From assembly GCA_017444325.1 (NCBI GenBank), contig JAFSWV010000045.1, positions 1-9,182 on the forward strand: a stretch of DNA of 9,182 bases. The letters are read 5' to 3'. Below the pieces are notes generated by a model that worked only from the letters and a program-made list of their open reading frames with translations, was not told where the DNA came from and made no database searches. This DNA is from a bacterium (lineage in GTDB: Bacteria; Auribacterota; UBA3054). This document shows positions 1 through 5,709 of the stretch, piece after piece (within the stretch, counting starts at the first letter, position 1; every line of letters begins with the position of its first letter). The translations under genes and the position numbers were made by a program.

Positions 1-104
1 ATCTCTTCCCCAACGGAATAGCGATGCTTATTTCCGGCGACCAGCTCTTAAAGGGCGCGGCCCTGAACGCTGTGCAGATCGCCGAATTGCTTTTGAATCT
101 TTAA
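1..104 (+). CDS. asd: Aspartate-semialdehyde dehydrogenase, C-terminal end (partial)
   Basis: Only the last 33 codons are present; the reading frame begins at base 3 and ends at the TAA at 102-104. The translated tail [18 protein letters not shown] followed by [12 protein letters not shown] matches the conserved C-terminus of the Gram-positive-type aspartate-semialdehyde dehydrogenase family, where the 'S/GDxLxKGAAxNxVQIAE' helix precedes the end of the protein. The enzyme reduces aspartyl phosphate to aspartate semialdehyde with NADPH in the cytoplasm, feeding lysine, diaminopimelate, threonine and methionine synthesis. The catalytic Cys and His lie upstream of the window and cannot be checked. 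The next gene starts 21 bp downstream on the same strand, so asd is probably the proximal part of the same transcript. Confidence 0.82.
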   Translation, partial: LFPNGIAMLISGDQLLKGAALNAVQIAELLLNL

Positions 105-125
105 CCAACACACAAGGTAAAAATT

Positions 126-686
126 ATGCAGGAAACCAATGCTTTAACGACCGCGGGCGCCAATCTTAGGGCCCTCGTCGACATCCCCGGCGCTCCCGGC
201 TGGGTCGACATGCTCGTTCTGATCCTGGGACTGATCTTCGCGACGATTATCATCAACTTGATCATTACGCTGATCGGCAACCTCATCTCCAGCTTCAAAC
301 CCCACAAGAGAACGGTCATCTCGCTCGTCGTGGTAGTCTTCCACGTCCTGATGTGGCTGATCTTCATCACGGTCTGCATGACTGTGATTGGCGTCGACTT
401 CGTTCCGCTGCTGGCTTGCCTGGGCGTCGGCGGCATCTCCTTAGGCATTGCTCTTAAGGATTCCATCGCCAGTTTGATGGCCGGCATCACTTTGATCGTG
501 GGCGAAGTCTTCGTGATCGGCGACGTCATTAACGTGGCCGGCGTGGAAGGCGAAGTGGAAGAGATCACCATCCGCTACACGAAACTGCTTGCCGGCGGTG
601 AAAGGATCTACGTCCCGAACCTGAGTATAGTGAATTCGATAGTCGTCCTGAAGAAGTCCGTGAGACGTCCGCAGGCGCAGGCGTAA
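126..686 (+). CDS. Minimal MscS-family mechanosensitive channel
   Basis: This 186-residue membrane protein fits the pore module of the MscS small-conductance mechanosensitive channel family, which releases solutes across the inner membrane on hypo-osmotic shock. Hydrophobic segments lie at about residues 28-55 and 63-90. The pore-lining helix follows at about 95-125, with the Gly/Ala pattern LGVGGISLGIALKDSIASLMAG typical of TM3 (LGxGxxAxxxAL). The beta domain follows at about 126-176, including FVIGDVINVAGVEGEVEEI and the conserved YVPNLSIVNSIV segment (family consensus 'xxPNxxIxxxxI'). The protein stops about ten residues later, so the C-terminal alpha/beta cytoplasmic domain, usually about 100 residues, is absent. 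The start is supported by AAGG at 114-117, eight bases before the ATG. The terminal SVRRPQAQA tail is a normal end with no sign of frameshift. The family call is firm; the gating properties are unknown. Confidence 0.85.
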   Translation: MQETNALTTAGANLRALVDIPGAPGWVDMLVLILGLIFATIIINLIITLIGNLISSFKPHKRTVISLVVVVFHVLMWLIFITVCMTVIGVDFVPLLACLGVGGISLGIALKDSIASLMAGITLIVGEVFVIGDVINVAGVEGEVEEITIRYTKLLAGGERIYVPNLSIVNSIVVLKKSVRRPQAQA

Positions 687-698
687 CACTTTGCGGGC

Positions 699-1673
699 AT
701 GGCCGAGATAATTCGCAACAGCTTCAGTTGGTCTTTCAGTCAGGCCAAGGATTTCTCGGCCTGCCCGCGCCGGTATTACTGGCAAAGGTACGGTTCCTGG
801 GGCGGATGGGAGGATATGGCTCCCAAGGGAGTGAAGGCTGCCTACCGCCTTAAGCAGATGAAGAACCGTTTCGCGCTTTCCGGCATTGCGGTGGATCTCG
901 CCGTGAAAGCAGCGATACAGTCTGTTTCTTCCGGGAAAGAGACGACTTTGGAGGAGGCGCTTGATCTGGCTGTCACTTATCTTAGGAGAGCCTGGATCGA
1001 GCATATGGAGGGGCGCTGGCAGATGAATCCGAAGCGCTACACCTGCATAAAGGAGATCTACTACGGGGAGTTTTCCCCGGAAGACGCGGAAGCCAGGATG
1101 AATTGGGCCGCGGGCATAAAGGAGAAAGTCGGGCTTTGCTTAGAAAACTTTTACGGGATGGTCTTGCCGAAGATCCGGCAGTATCTTGCGAAGGGGAGCT
1201 TAGTCGCTTTTTCCGAAACGGATTTTTTTGAGAAGGAAAGTTTCACGCTGGGCGGGATAAAGATCTACGCTGCGCCGGACACGGTCATCCAGTTTGACGA
1301 CAAGCTCGTCATCCTTGACTGGAAGACCGGGCGGCCGAGACAATTCTACGCTCATCAGATGGAAACTTACGGCTTGTGGGCGCAGTGCCGCCATGAAGTG
1401 CCGGCTGATAATATCGAGCTTGAACTCGTCTATCTGCCGGACGGGTCGGTGCAGAAGGTCGAATACAATGAGGAAGTGGCAAGACAGACTTTCAGCTATA
1501 TACGGGAGACAGTGGACGACATCAGCGACAAGCTTCGGGACAGAGACATCGCGAAGAACGAACCGCTGAACATAGAGTGCTTCGGCAGGACGGACAAACT
1601 GGAAGTGTGCGCGCACTGCAACTTCATGGAATTGTGCGACAGGCGCTTCGCGCTTCAAATGGGAAAGGAATAA
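699..1673 (+). CDS. Stand-alone PD-(D/E)XK nuclease, AddB/Cas4-like with Fe-S cysteines
   Basis: This 324-residue protein has the layout of the RecB/AddB/Cas4 nuclease family (PDDEXK_1 type). The N-terminus carries FSACPRRYYW (Cys22), the usual first ligand of the Fe-S cluster with its R-Y-Y-W follow-up. The catalytic core is clear: Glu173, Asp194 in AAPDTV, then ILDWKTGR giving Asp207-x-Lys209, then the QxxxY motif Gln220-MET-Tyr224. The C-terminus has Cys304-x2-Cys307-x5-Cys313, matching the C-x2-C-x5-C triplet that completes a 4Fe-4S cluster in AddB, Cas4 and Dna2 relatives. There is no helicase domain and no cas1/cas2 nearby, so neither a CRISPR nor an AddAB role is supported. By family it should cut or resect DNA in the cytoplasm, probably single-stranded ends. 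The ATG at 699 is 12 bp after the channel gene and lacks a strong Shine-Dalgarno. The fold is certain; the physiological role is not. Confidence 0.85.
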   Translation: MAEIIRNSFSWSFSQAKDFSACPRRYYWQRYGSWGGWEDMAPKGVKAAYRLKQMKNRFALSGIAVDLAVKAAIQSVSSGKETTLEEALDLAVTYLRRAWIEHMEGRWQMNPKRYTCIKEIYYGEFSPEDAEARMNWAAGIKEKVGLCLENFYGMVLPKIRQYLAKGSLVAFSETDFFEKESFTLGGIKIYAAPDTVIQFDDKLVILDWKTGRPRQFYAHQMETYGLWAQCRHEVPADNIELELVYLPDGSVQKVEYNEEVARQTFSYIRETVDDISDKLRDRDIAKNEPLNIECFGRTDKLEVCAHCNFMELCDRRFALQMGKE

Positions 1674-2624
1674 ATGGAAAAAGCCCCGAAAAAGAAAAGA
1701 CGCAGCTTTATGAGCAGGCATCCCCGCATCCGCTCGGTCGCTTACGGGATGTATGCGCTTTTGTTTGCGCTAGTGGGGATACTCATGTTCCCGTTGGGCT
1801 TTATTCCCAGGAAATGGACTTACGCGATCGGGCGCTTTGTCGGGCTTAACGTTACGTATCATCTGATCAAGCGAAAATGCTTTCTGAATCTCTTCTACGC
1901 TTACGGCGAGAGGATGAATAAGAAGCGCGCCAAGTATCTGACGAAGAAGATCGCGGTCAACCTTACCTACAGTTTCCTTGACTGCTTCTATCTCTGGATG
2001 TTCAAGTGGCGTTACAGAAAGTACGACCCGGTTGAGGAGTGGAGCGACTGGAGTATCGTCAGCAAATCGATGGAGGCCGGGCACGGCGTGGTGGTCGCCA
2101 CGGCGCATTACCACTGCTTCGAAGTTATGCCGGTGCACTTCTGCTACACGCGCCAGGGCTTCGACGGGGGAGTGATCGCCCGTACGTTCCCGTCGCCTCT
2201 GGCGGTCAAGCTTTACACCTGGCTAAGGAAGCGCTACAACATCCTCTCCTTTTACAATGATGCGAAAAGTATCATCAGGACTTTGAAGAGCGGAAGAGTG
2301 GTGGGAGTGCTTCCCGATCTTTACGCCAAGAGAAAATACAAAGTGCCGACGACTTTCTACGGAAAGCCGACGACGACTTTCGACATACATTTCAGGGTCG
2401 CGGCTCTTTGCGACTGCCCGGTGGTGCCGGCCTTTTTGATGCGCAAGAAAAGCTGCCCCTGGAAATACGGACTGTTGTTTTATGATCCCATTTATCTTCC
2501 CAAGAAGCCCAGCGAAGAAGAAGTCGATGCGAAAGTGCAGCAGCTTTCAAGCGTTTTCGAATACCATATGCGGCGCTTCCCAACCGGCTGGATCTGGTTT
2601 CATAACAAATGGCGGATTTTTTAA
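1674..2624 (+). CDS. LpxL/HtrB-like lipid A acyltransferase
   Basis: This 316-residue inner-membrane enzyme belongs to the LpxL/LpxM (HtrB) acyltransferase family, which transfers a secondary acyl chain from acyl-ACP to a lipid A precursor on the cytoplasmic face. A basic N-terminus (KAPKKKRR) precedes one hydrophobic anchor at about residues 21-44. The catalytic H-x4-D/E motif appears as His145-YHCF-Glu150, so the acidic residue is Glu. The second block GVLPDLYAKRK (211-221) followed by TTFYGKPTTTF matches the family 'PDqxxgxxxxxxxFfGxpa' segment. The C-terminus GWIWFHNKWR matches the usual 'xQWxWxHrRwk' ending. Its length is close to the roughly 300 residues usual for the family. The ATG directly follows the stop of the nuclease gene with no gap, and AGGA at 1666-1669 sits four bases before it. 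The acyl chain and exact lipid acceptor cannot be inferred; ornithine-lipid or other lysophospholipid acceptors remain possible. Confidence 0.85.
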   Translation: MEKAPKKKRRSFMSRHPRIRSVAYGMYALLFALVGILMFPLGFIPRKWTYAIGRFVGLNVTYHLIKRKCFLNLFYAYGERMNKKRAKYLTKKIAVNLTYSFLDCFYLWMFKWRYRKYDPVEEWSDWSIVSKSMEAGHGVVVATAHYHCFEVMPVHFCYTRQGFDGGVIARTFPSPLAVKLYTWLRKRYNILSFYNDAKSIIRTLKSGRVVGVLPDLYAKRKYKVPTTFYGKPTTTFDIHFRVAALCDCPVVPAFLMRKKSCPWKYGLLFYDPIYLPKKPSEEEVDAKVQQLSSVFEYHMRRFPTGWIWFHNKWRIF

Positions 2625-2626
2625 CT

Positions 2627-2631
2627 AAGGA
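2627..2631 (+). promoter_or_regulatory. Shine-Dalgarno AAGGA for the manC-like gene
   Basis: AAGGA ends nine bases before the ATG at 2641 and only three before an in-frame TTG at 2635. This spacing favours the ATG at 2641 as the start rather than the TTG two codons upstream. Confidence 0.6.
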
Positions 2632-2640
2632 TGATTGCTT

Positions 2641-3720
2641 ATGTCTAAAGACGGAAGGATAGCGATCTGCGTCATGGCAGGCGGAATAGGGGAGAGGTTC
2701 TGGCCTCTCTCAAGAACGATGCGTCCCAAGCAGCTTCTCGCCATCACCGGAGAGAGGACCATGCTCAGGGAAACGATAGCTCGCCACGCCGGACTCTCTT
2801 CGCCTGAGGACGTTTTCATAATAACGACCAAGGAGCAGTCTGATCTCATCGTGAGAGAGATCAGCGAACTTCCGGAGGGGAACGTCATTCCCGAGCCCTG
2901 CGGACGCAATACGGCGCCGTGCGTGGCCCTGGGAGCGGCCCTGCTGTACGCAAAGGATCCCGAATCCGTTATGGTCGTCGTCTCCTCTGACCACCACATC
3001 CCTGACAGCGAATCTTACCGCGCGACGATAGAAGACGCGATCGCCCTGGCGCGCCAGGAACACGCGCTCGTGACGATCGGCGTTGTGCCGCGCTATCCCG
3101 AGACCGGCTACGGCTACATCGAAGGAAAGGAAGAGATAAGCTACCCTGGAAAGACGAAAGGCATGAAAGTCTCGCGTTTCCTGGAGAAGCCGCCGCTTAA
3201 GATCGCCGAAGAGCTTTACAAGACGCCGGGCGTTTTCTGGAACGCCGGAATGTTCGTTTTCAGGACGAAGGATATTCTTGCGGCGTTTGAGCGCTTCATG
3301 CCTGAGAGCAATTCTGCGCTGAAGGAAATAACCGCAAAGGCGGGGACCGCGGATGAACGCGCGGCGATAGAGAATTACTACCGCGTCGTAGAGAAGATCT
3401 CGATAGACAACGCCGTGATGGAAAAGGCTGACAACGTGGCTGTCTTGGCCGCCACCTTCCAGTGGAACGACGTGGGCAGCTGGACTTCCGCTTCCGCGCA
3501 TTGGCCGGAAGACGAAAAAGGCAACCGCTTGAAAGGCGAAATAAAGCTTTTAGAAAGCGAGAACTGCATAGTGGGCAACTACCATGAAGGCTTAGTCGGC
3601 GTGATAGGTTTGAGCGACGTCGTGGTAATCAGGACGGGCGACGCCGTGCTTGTCTGCGCCAAGGACAAAGTCCAGGACGTCAAGAAACTTTTAACTGACC
3701 TCGATGAGAAATACAGGTAA
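2641..3720 (+). CDS. manC: Mannose-1-phosphate guanylyltransferase (short form)
   Basis: This cytoplasmic enzyme makes GDP-mannose from GTP and mannose 1-phosphate, the sugar donor for LPS, capsule or glycoprotein glycans. From the ATG at 2641 it is 359 residues long, the single-domain form without the phosphomannose isomerase domain found in bifunctional ManC/AlgA. The nucleotidyltransferase signature is near the N-terminus: MAGGIGERFWPLSR, then RPKQ (Arg28-Gln31). Glu18 occupies the position that is often Thr in this loop; the GER variant is common in the family. Further hallmarks follow in order: EPCGRNTAPC, VVSSDHHIPD (metal-binding Asp region), TGYGYIE, RFLEKP, FWNAGMFVF, SIDNAVMEK and FQWNDVGSW. 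The gene lies 16 bp after the acyltransferase and overlaps the next gene by one base (TAATG), consistent with translational coupling. Specificity for mannose over other hexose 1-phosphates is inferred from these motifs. Confidence 0.9.
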   Translation: MSKDGRIAICVMAGGIGERFWPLSRTMRPKQLLAITGERTMLRETIARHAGLSSPEDVFIITTKEQSDLIVREISELPEGNVIPEPCGRNTAPCVALGAALLYAKDPESVMVVVSSDHHIPDSESYRATIEDAIALARQEHALVTIGVVPRYPETGYGYIEGKEEISYPGKTKGMKVSRFLEKPPLKIAEELYKTPGVFWNAGMFVFRTKDILAAFERFMPESNSALKEITAKAGTADERAAIENYYRVVEKISIDNAVMEKADNVAVLAATFQWNDVGSWTSASAHWPEDEKGNRLKGEIKLLESENCIVGNYHEGLVGVIGLSDVVVIRTGDAVLVCAKDKVQDVKKLLTDLDEKYR

Positions 3721-4178
3721 TGCGCGTTTTGGCCGTTGACATAGGAAGCGTGAGAACGGGTCTCGCCGTGTCCGATCCTCTGGGCTTTACGGCCCAGCCT
3801 CTCCCGACCGTAGAGGGCGGCGAGGCGAAGGTCAACGCCAAAAAGATCCTGGAAGTGGTGAAACAATACGCCGCGGAAAAGGACGAGGCGCGCCGCATCG
3901 GCACGGTCGTCCTTGGGAACCCAATCATGCTGAACGGCAAGAAGAGCGAGAGAAGCCTTATTTCGGAAGAATGCGCCAGGCTGCTTACGGAATACTTAAG
4001 GCAGCAGGTCGCTTTCCCTGTGGAGGTCGTTTTAAAAGACGAGCGCCTGACGTCCGTAGCAGCGGAGAGATGCATGCTGAGCATGGACGCCAGCCGCAAG
4101 GTAAGGAAAGAGAAAAAGGACCAGCTGGCGGCCCAGCTTATTTTGGAAAACTACCTGGAGACTAAACGCCGTGTCTAA
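3720..4178 (+). CDS. ruvX: RuvX/YqgF family Holliday junction resolvase homologue
   Basis: This 152-residue protein is a full-length member of the YqgF/RuvX family, an RNase H-fold enzyme linked to pre-16S rRNA 5'-end processing in Escherichia coli and proposed as a Holliday-junction resolvase in other bacteria. All family blocks are visible: LAVDIGSVRTGLAVSDP near the N-terminus with catalytic Asp7, VVLGNPIMLNG at 63-73, KDERLTSVAAE at 106-116 with the conserved acidic pair Asp107/Glu108, and KKDQLAAQLILENYL at 132-146 with Asp134 as the last metal ligand. The start ATG overlaps the TAA of the manC-like gene by one base and no independent Shine-Dalgarno is evident, so translation probably depends on the upstream gene. 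The family call is very secure. Whether rRNA processing or recombination dominates here cannot be read from sequence. Confidence 0.93.
   Translation: MRVLAVDIGSVRTGLAVSDPLGFTAQPLPTVEGGEAKVNAKKILEVVKQYAAEKDEARRIGTVVLGNPIMLNGKKSERSLISEECARLLTEYLRQQVAFPVEVVLKDERLTSVAAERCMLSMDASRKVRKEKKDQLAAQLILENYLETKRRV
4157..4160 (+). promoter_or_regulatory. Shine-Dalgarno GGAG for the GTG-started lipoprotein gene
   Basis: GGAG within the end of ruvX lies ten bases before the GTG at 4171. It supports GTG over the in-frame ATG at 4204, which would remove the charged start of the signal peptide. Confidence 0.45.
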
Positions 4179-4623
4179 AAGATTAAAACTCCTTGTCGTC
4201 TTGATGACGCTGCTAATTGGCGGCTGCATGCTGCCCAGAATGTTTGTGGCGGCCTTCATTCCCTTCCAGAGGCTGATGATCTGGAGCGCGGCCGCCGCGG
4301 CCCGCTACGGCGCCCCTCTCGTTATGCTTATGGTTGACGCCTCGCCGGAAGCGAACCCCAATATCGTTCCGAAAGGAATTGCGGAACCGTACCTGATGGA
4401 CGAACTGGCAACTCCCGAGTTCCTGGCCCAGAGGGAAGATCTTGTGAAGGTTTACATTTTCAAAGGCGACAAATTGAGCGAGGAACGCTACAGGGAAATT
4501 CTTTCGAATACCGTCGTGAACGGACAGGCGCTCTACGCAATGCCGTTGGCGGCCGAAGACATTCCCCGCATAAAAGAAACGCTTTATCAACTAGGGGTCG
4601 ATCTTGAGGAGGGCGAACTATGA
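4171..4623 (+). CDS. Small putative lipoprotein, unknown function
   Basis: I do not recognise this 150-residue protein. It begins at a GTG that overlaps the last eight bases of ruvX. The N-terminus MSKRLKLL has three basic residues, followed by the hydrophobic stretch VVLMTLLIGGC. LIGGC fits a lipobox with Cys19 as the lipidated residue, so a lipoprotein secreted by Sec and processed by signal peptidase II is likely. After Cys19 a second fairly hydrophobic, Ala-rich stretch (about 25-55, including WSAAAAARYGAPLVMLMV) could pack on or re-enter a membrane. The C-terminal two thirds is soluble and charged, with predicted helices and a very acidic end (DLEEGEL). The stop overlaps the next start in an ATGA arrangement, so the product is probably made together with the SNase-like membrane protein and may work with it. 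A non-lipidated membrane protein is the main alternative. Confidence 0.6.
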   Translation: MSKRLKLLVVLMTLLIGGCMLPRMFVAAFIPFQRLMIWSAAAAARYGAPLVMLMVDASPEANPNIVPKGIAEPYLMDELATPEFLAQREDLVKVYIFKGDKLSEERYREILSNTVVNGQALYAMPLAAEDIPRIKETLYQLGVDLEEGEL

Positions 4624-5633
4624 AATTCTTCTTTTTCCTTGCCTTCCTGGCCCTTCTGGGAATTTTCTTCGTTTACAAATACCAGGAATCTCAACCTCAG
4701 AAGCAGGGCTTATTCAACTATGATCTGAATGACAAGGAAGCTGAGAATACGGTAACTCCGCCCTCAACCTATCGCATTCTCAAGGCGAACGGCGCCGATC
4801 GCTTCCTGGTTCTCCGCAATAATACGGAGACTCAGAATTTTCACCTGGTGGGTCTGGTTGGCATTCCTTCCGATGGGAAAGATATCTTCGAGTGCGGAAA
4901 AAACGAAACGGAACTGAAAGCCCTGGGGAAGGAGGCGCTTGATCTCGCCAACAACCTTATAGTCGGCAGGTCTGACCTTCACATCAGGGAAAGGAACAGG
5001 CAGCATAAAGGCGGCGAACTTTTCGTGGAAGGCGACATTCTTCTGACGAACGGCGTCTCTTTCTCTGAAATGATCGTCAAAAGAGGTTACGCCAAAAACG
5101 ACCCGGAAGCTGTTACTGATTACGAAGCGTTCGAAAAGGAGGCAAGAAAGAAAGAGCAGGGAGTTTGGTCCAATCCTATTCCGCTAAAAGAAAGATTAAA
5201 GGTTTTCTCCAGTATAAAGCAGAAAGGCTTAACGAGGGATTCCTATAATCAAAAAGCCTCTATGACCAAGGATGTTCTGGAAAAAGTCGCCAGTGAGGAG
5301 AGGTGTGTGTCTGTGGACATCGAAATGTCCCTTAAGCCTCCCATGACCAGAAACTACGAACTGATCGTTATGTGCGAATACCGTATGGACGAGATCAGGG
5401 GGGCCGACGAAGAAGACGTTGAGATAGTTGTCCACAAAGATACCGAGCACACGAAAAATACCTTTATCCTTACAACTTTGACAACGAATATAAACCTTAG
5501 ATCCTCTTCATACGAAATGAGCAAGATCTCAAAGGGCGGGCGCACTTTCAGGCAAGGTATGTTTTGCTCTTCCTGCATCTTAAGAGCATTTTTGGATGGC
5601 GAGGAGATACACTCCAATGAGGCGCATTTTTAG
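4620..5633 (+). CDS. Membrane-anchored SNase-like protein, apparently non-catalytic
   Basis: This 337-residue protein starts with one hydrophobic anchor (about residues 2-19, very Phe-rich), leaving the rest in the periplasm or outside. Residues about 65-185 resemble a staphylococcal-nuclease (thermonuclease) domain: FHLVGLVGIPSD matches the 'vRLxGIDxPE' strand, a helix KALGKEALDLANNLI follows, and GVSFSEMIVKRGYAK then FEKEARKKEQGVW match the family's 'vNxxLVxxGyA ... xAxxxxxGlW' end. The catalytic residues do not seem conserved: the first Arg and the D-x-P-E acids are replaced, and the second Arg of 'yGR' corresponds to Gly in HKGGEL. It is therefore more likely a binding or structural domain. 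Residues about 190-337 form a mainly beta, charged region that I cannot assign; they include Cys316-x2-Cys319. GAGGAGGG at 4606-4613 is a strong Shine-Dalgarno for the ATG, which overlaps the previous stop by four bases. Confidence 0.65.
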   Translation: MKFFFFLAFLALLGIFFVYKYQESQPQKQGLFNYDLNDKEAENTVTPPSTYRILKANGADRFLVLRNNTETQNFHLVGLVGIPSDGKDIFECGKNETELKALGKEALDLANNLIVGRSDLHIRERNRQHKGGELFVEGDILLTNGVSFSEMIVKRGYAKNDPEAVTDYEAFEKEARKKEQGVWSNPIPLKERLKVFSSIKQKGLTRDSYNQKASMTKDVLEKVASEERCVSVDIEMSLKPPMTRNYELIVMCEYRMDEIRGADEEDVEIVVHKDTEHTKNTFILTTLTTNINLRSSSYEMSKISKGGRTFRQGMFCSSCILRAFLDGEEIHSNEAHF

Positions 5634-5709
5634 CTGTTACAAAAAATTAAAAGGACTATATTCTTTTCACCATTTTTTTTGAATCTTTCAGTATGTTAAA
5701 ATAATAGCG
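5634..5709 (+). promoter_or_regulatory. AT-rich intergenic region with possible promoter for the pseudopilin gene
   Basis: This is the only AT-rich gap in the window and separates the operon from the large pseudopilin gene. A TAAAAT hexamer at 5697-5702 lies 7 bases before the ATG at 5710, the distance expected for a -10 box of a leaderless message. TTGAAT at 5679-5684 is a candidate -35 but its spacing to TAAAAT is only 12 bp; with AATAAT at 5700-5705 it is 15 bp. No Shine-Dalgarno precedes the ATG. A weak five-base-pair inverted repeat (AAAAG at 5649-5653, CTTTT at 5663-5667) followed by T8 at 5673-5680 might end the upstream transcript, but the stem is AT-only and I do not call it a terminator. 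Confidence 0.35.

Noticed and set aside
699..1673. CRISPR-associated Cas4
   Set aside because: The motifs fit the wider family, but there is no repeat array and no cas1, cas2 or other cas gene in the window.
2635..2640. TTG start two codons upstream for the guanylyltransferase
   Set aside because: AAGGA at 2627-2631 would be only three bases away; the ATG at 2641 has better spacing.
2710..3501. Antisense open frame (263 codons, minus strand)
   Set aside because: It is fully inside the manC-like gene, whose plus-strand family motifs are unambiguous.
5649..5680. Rho-independent terminator after the SNase-like gene
   Set aside because: The stem is five mostly A-T pairs with a nine-base loop, and the T-run lies several bases beyond it; too weak to call.
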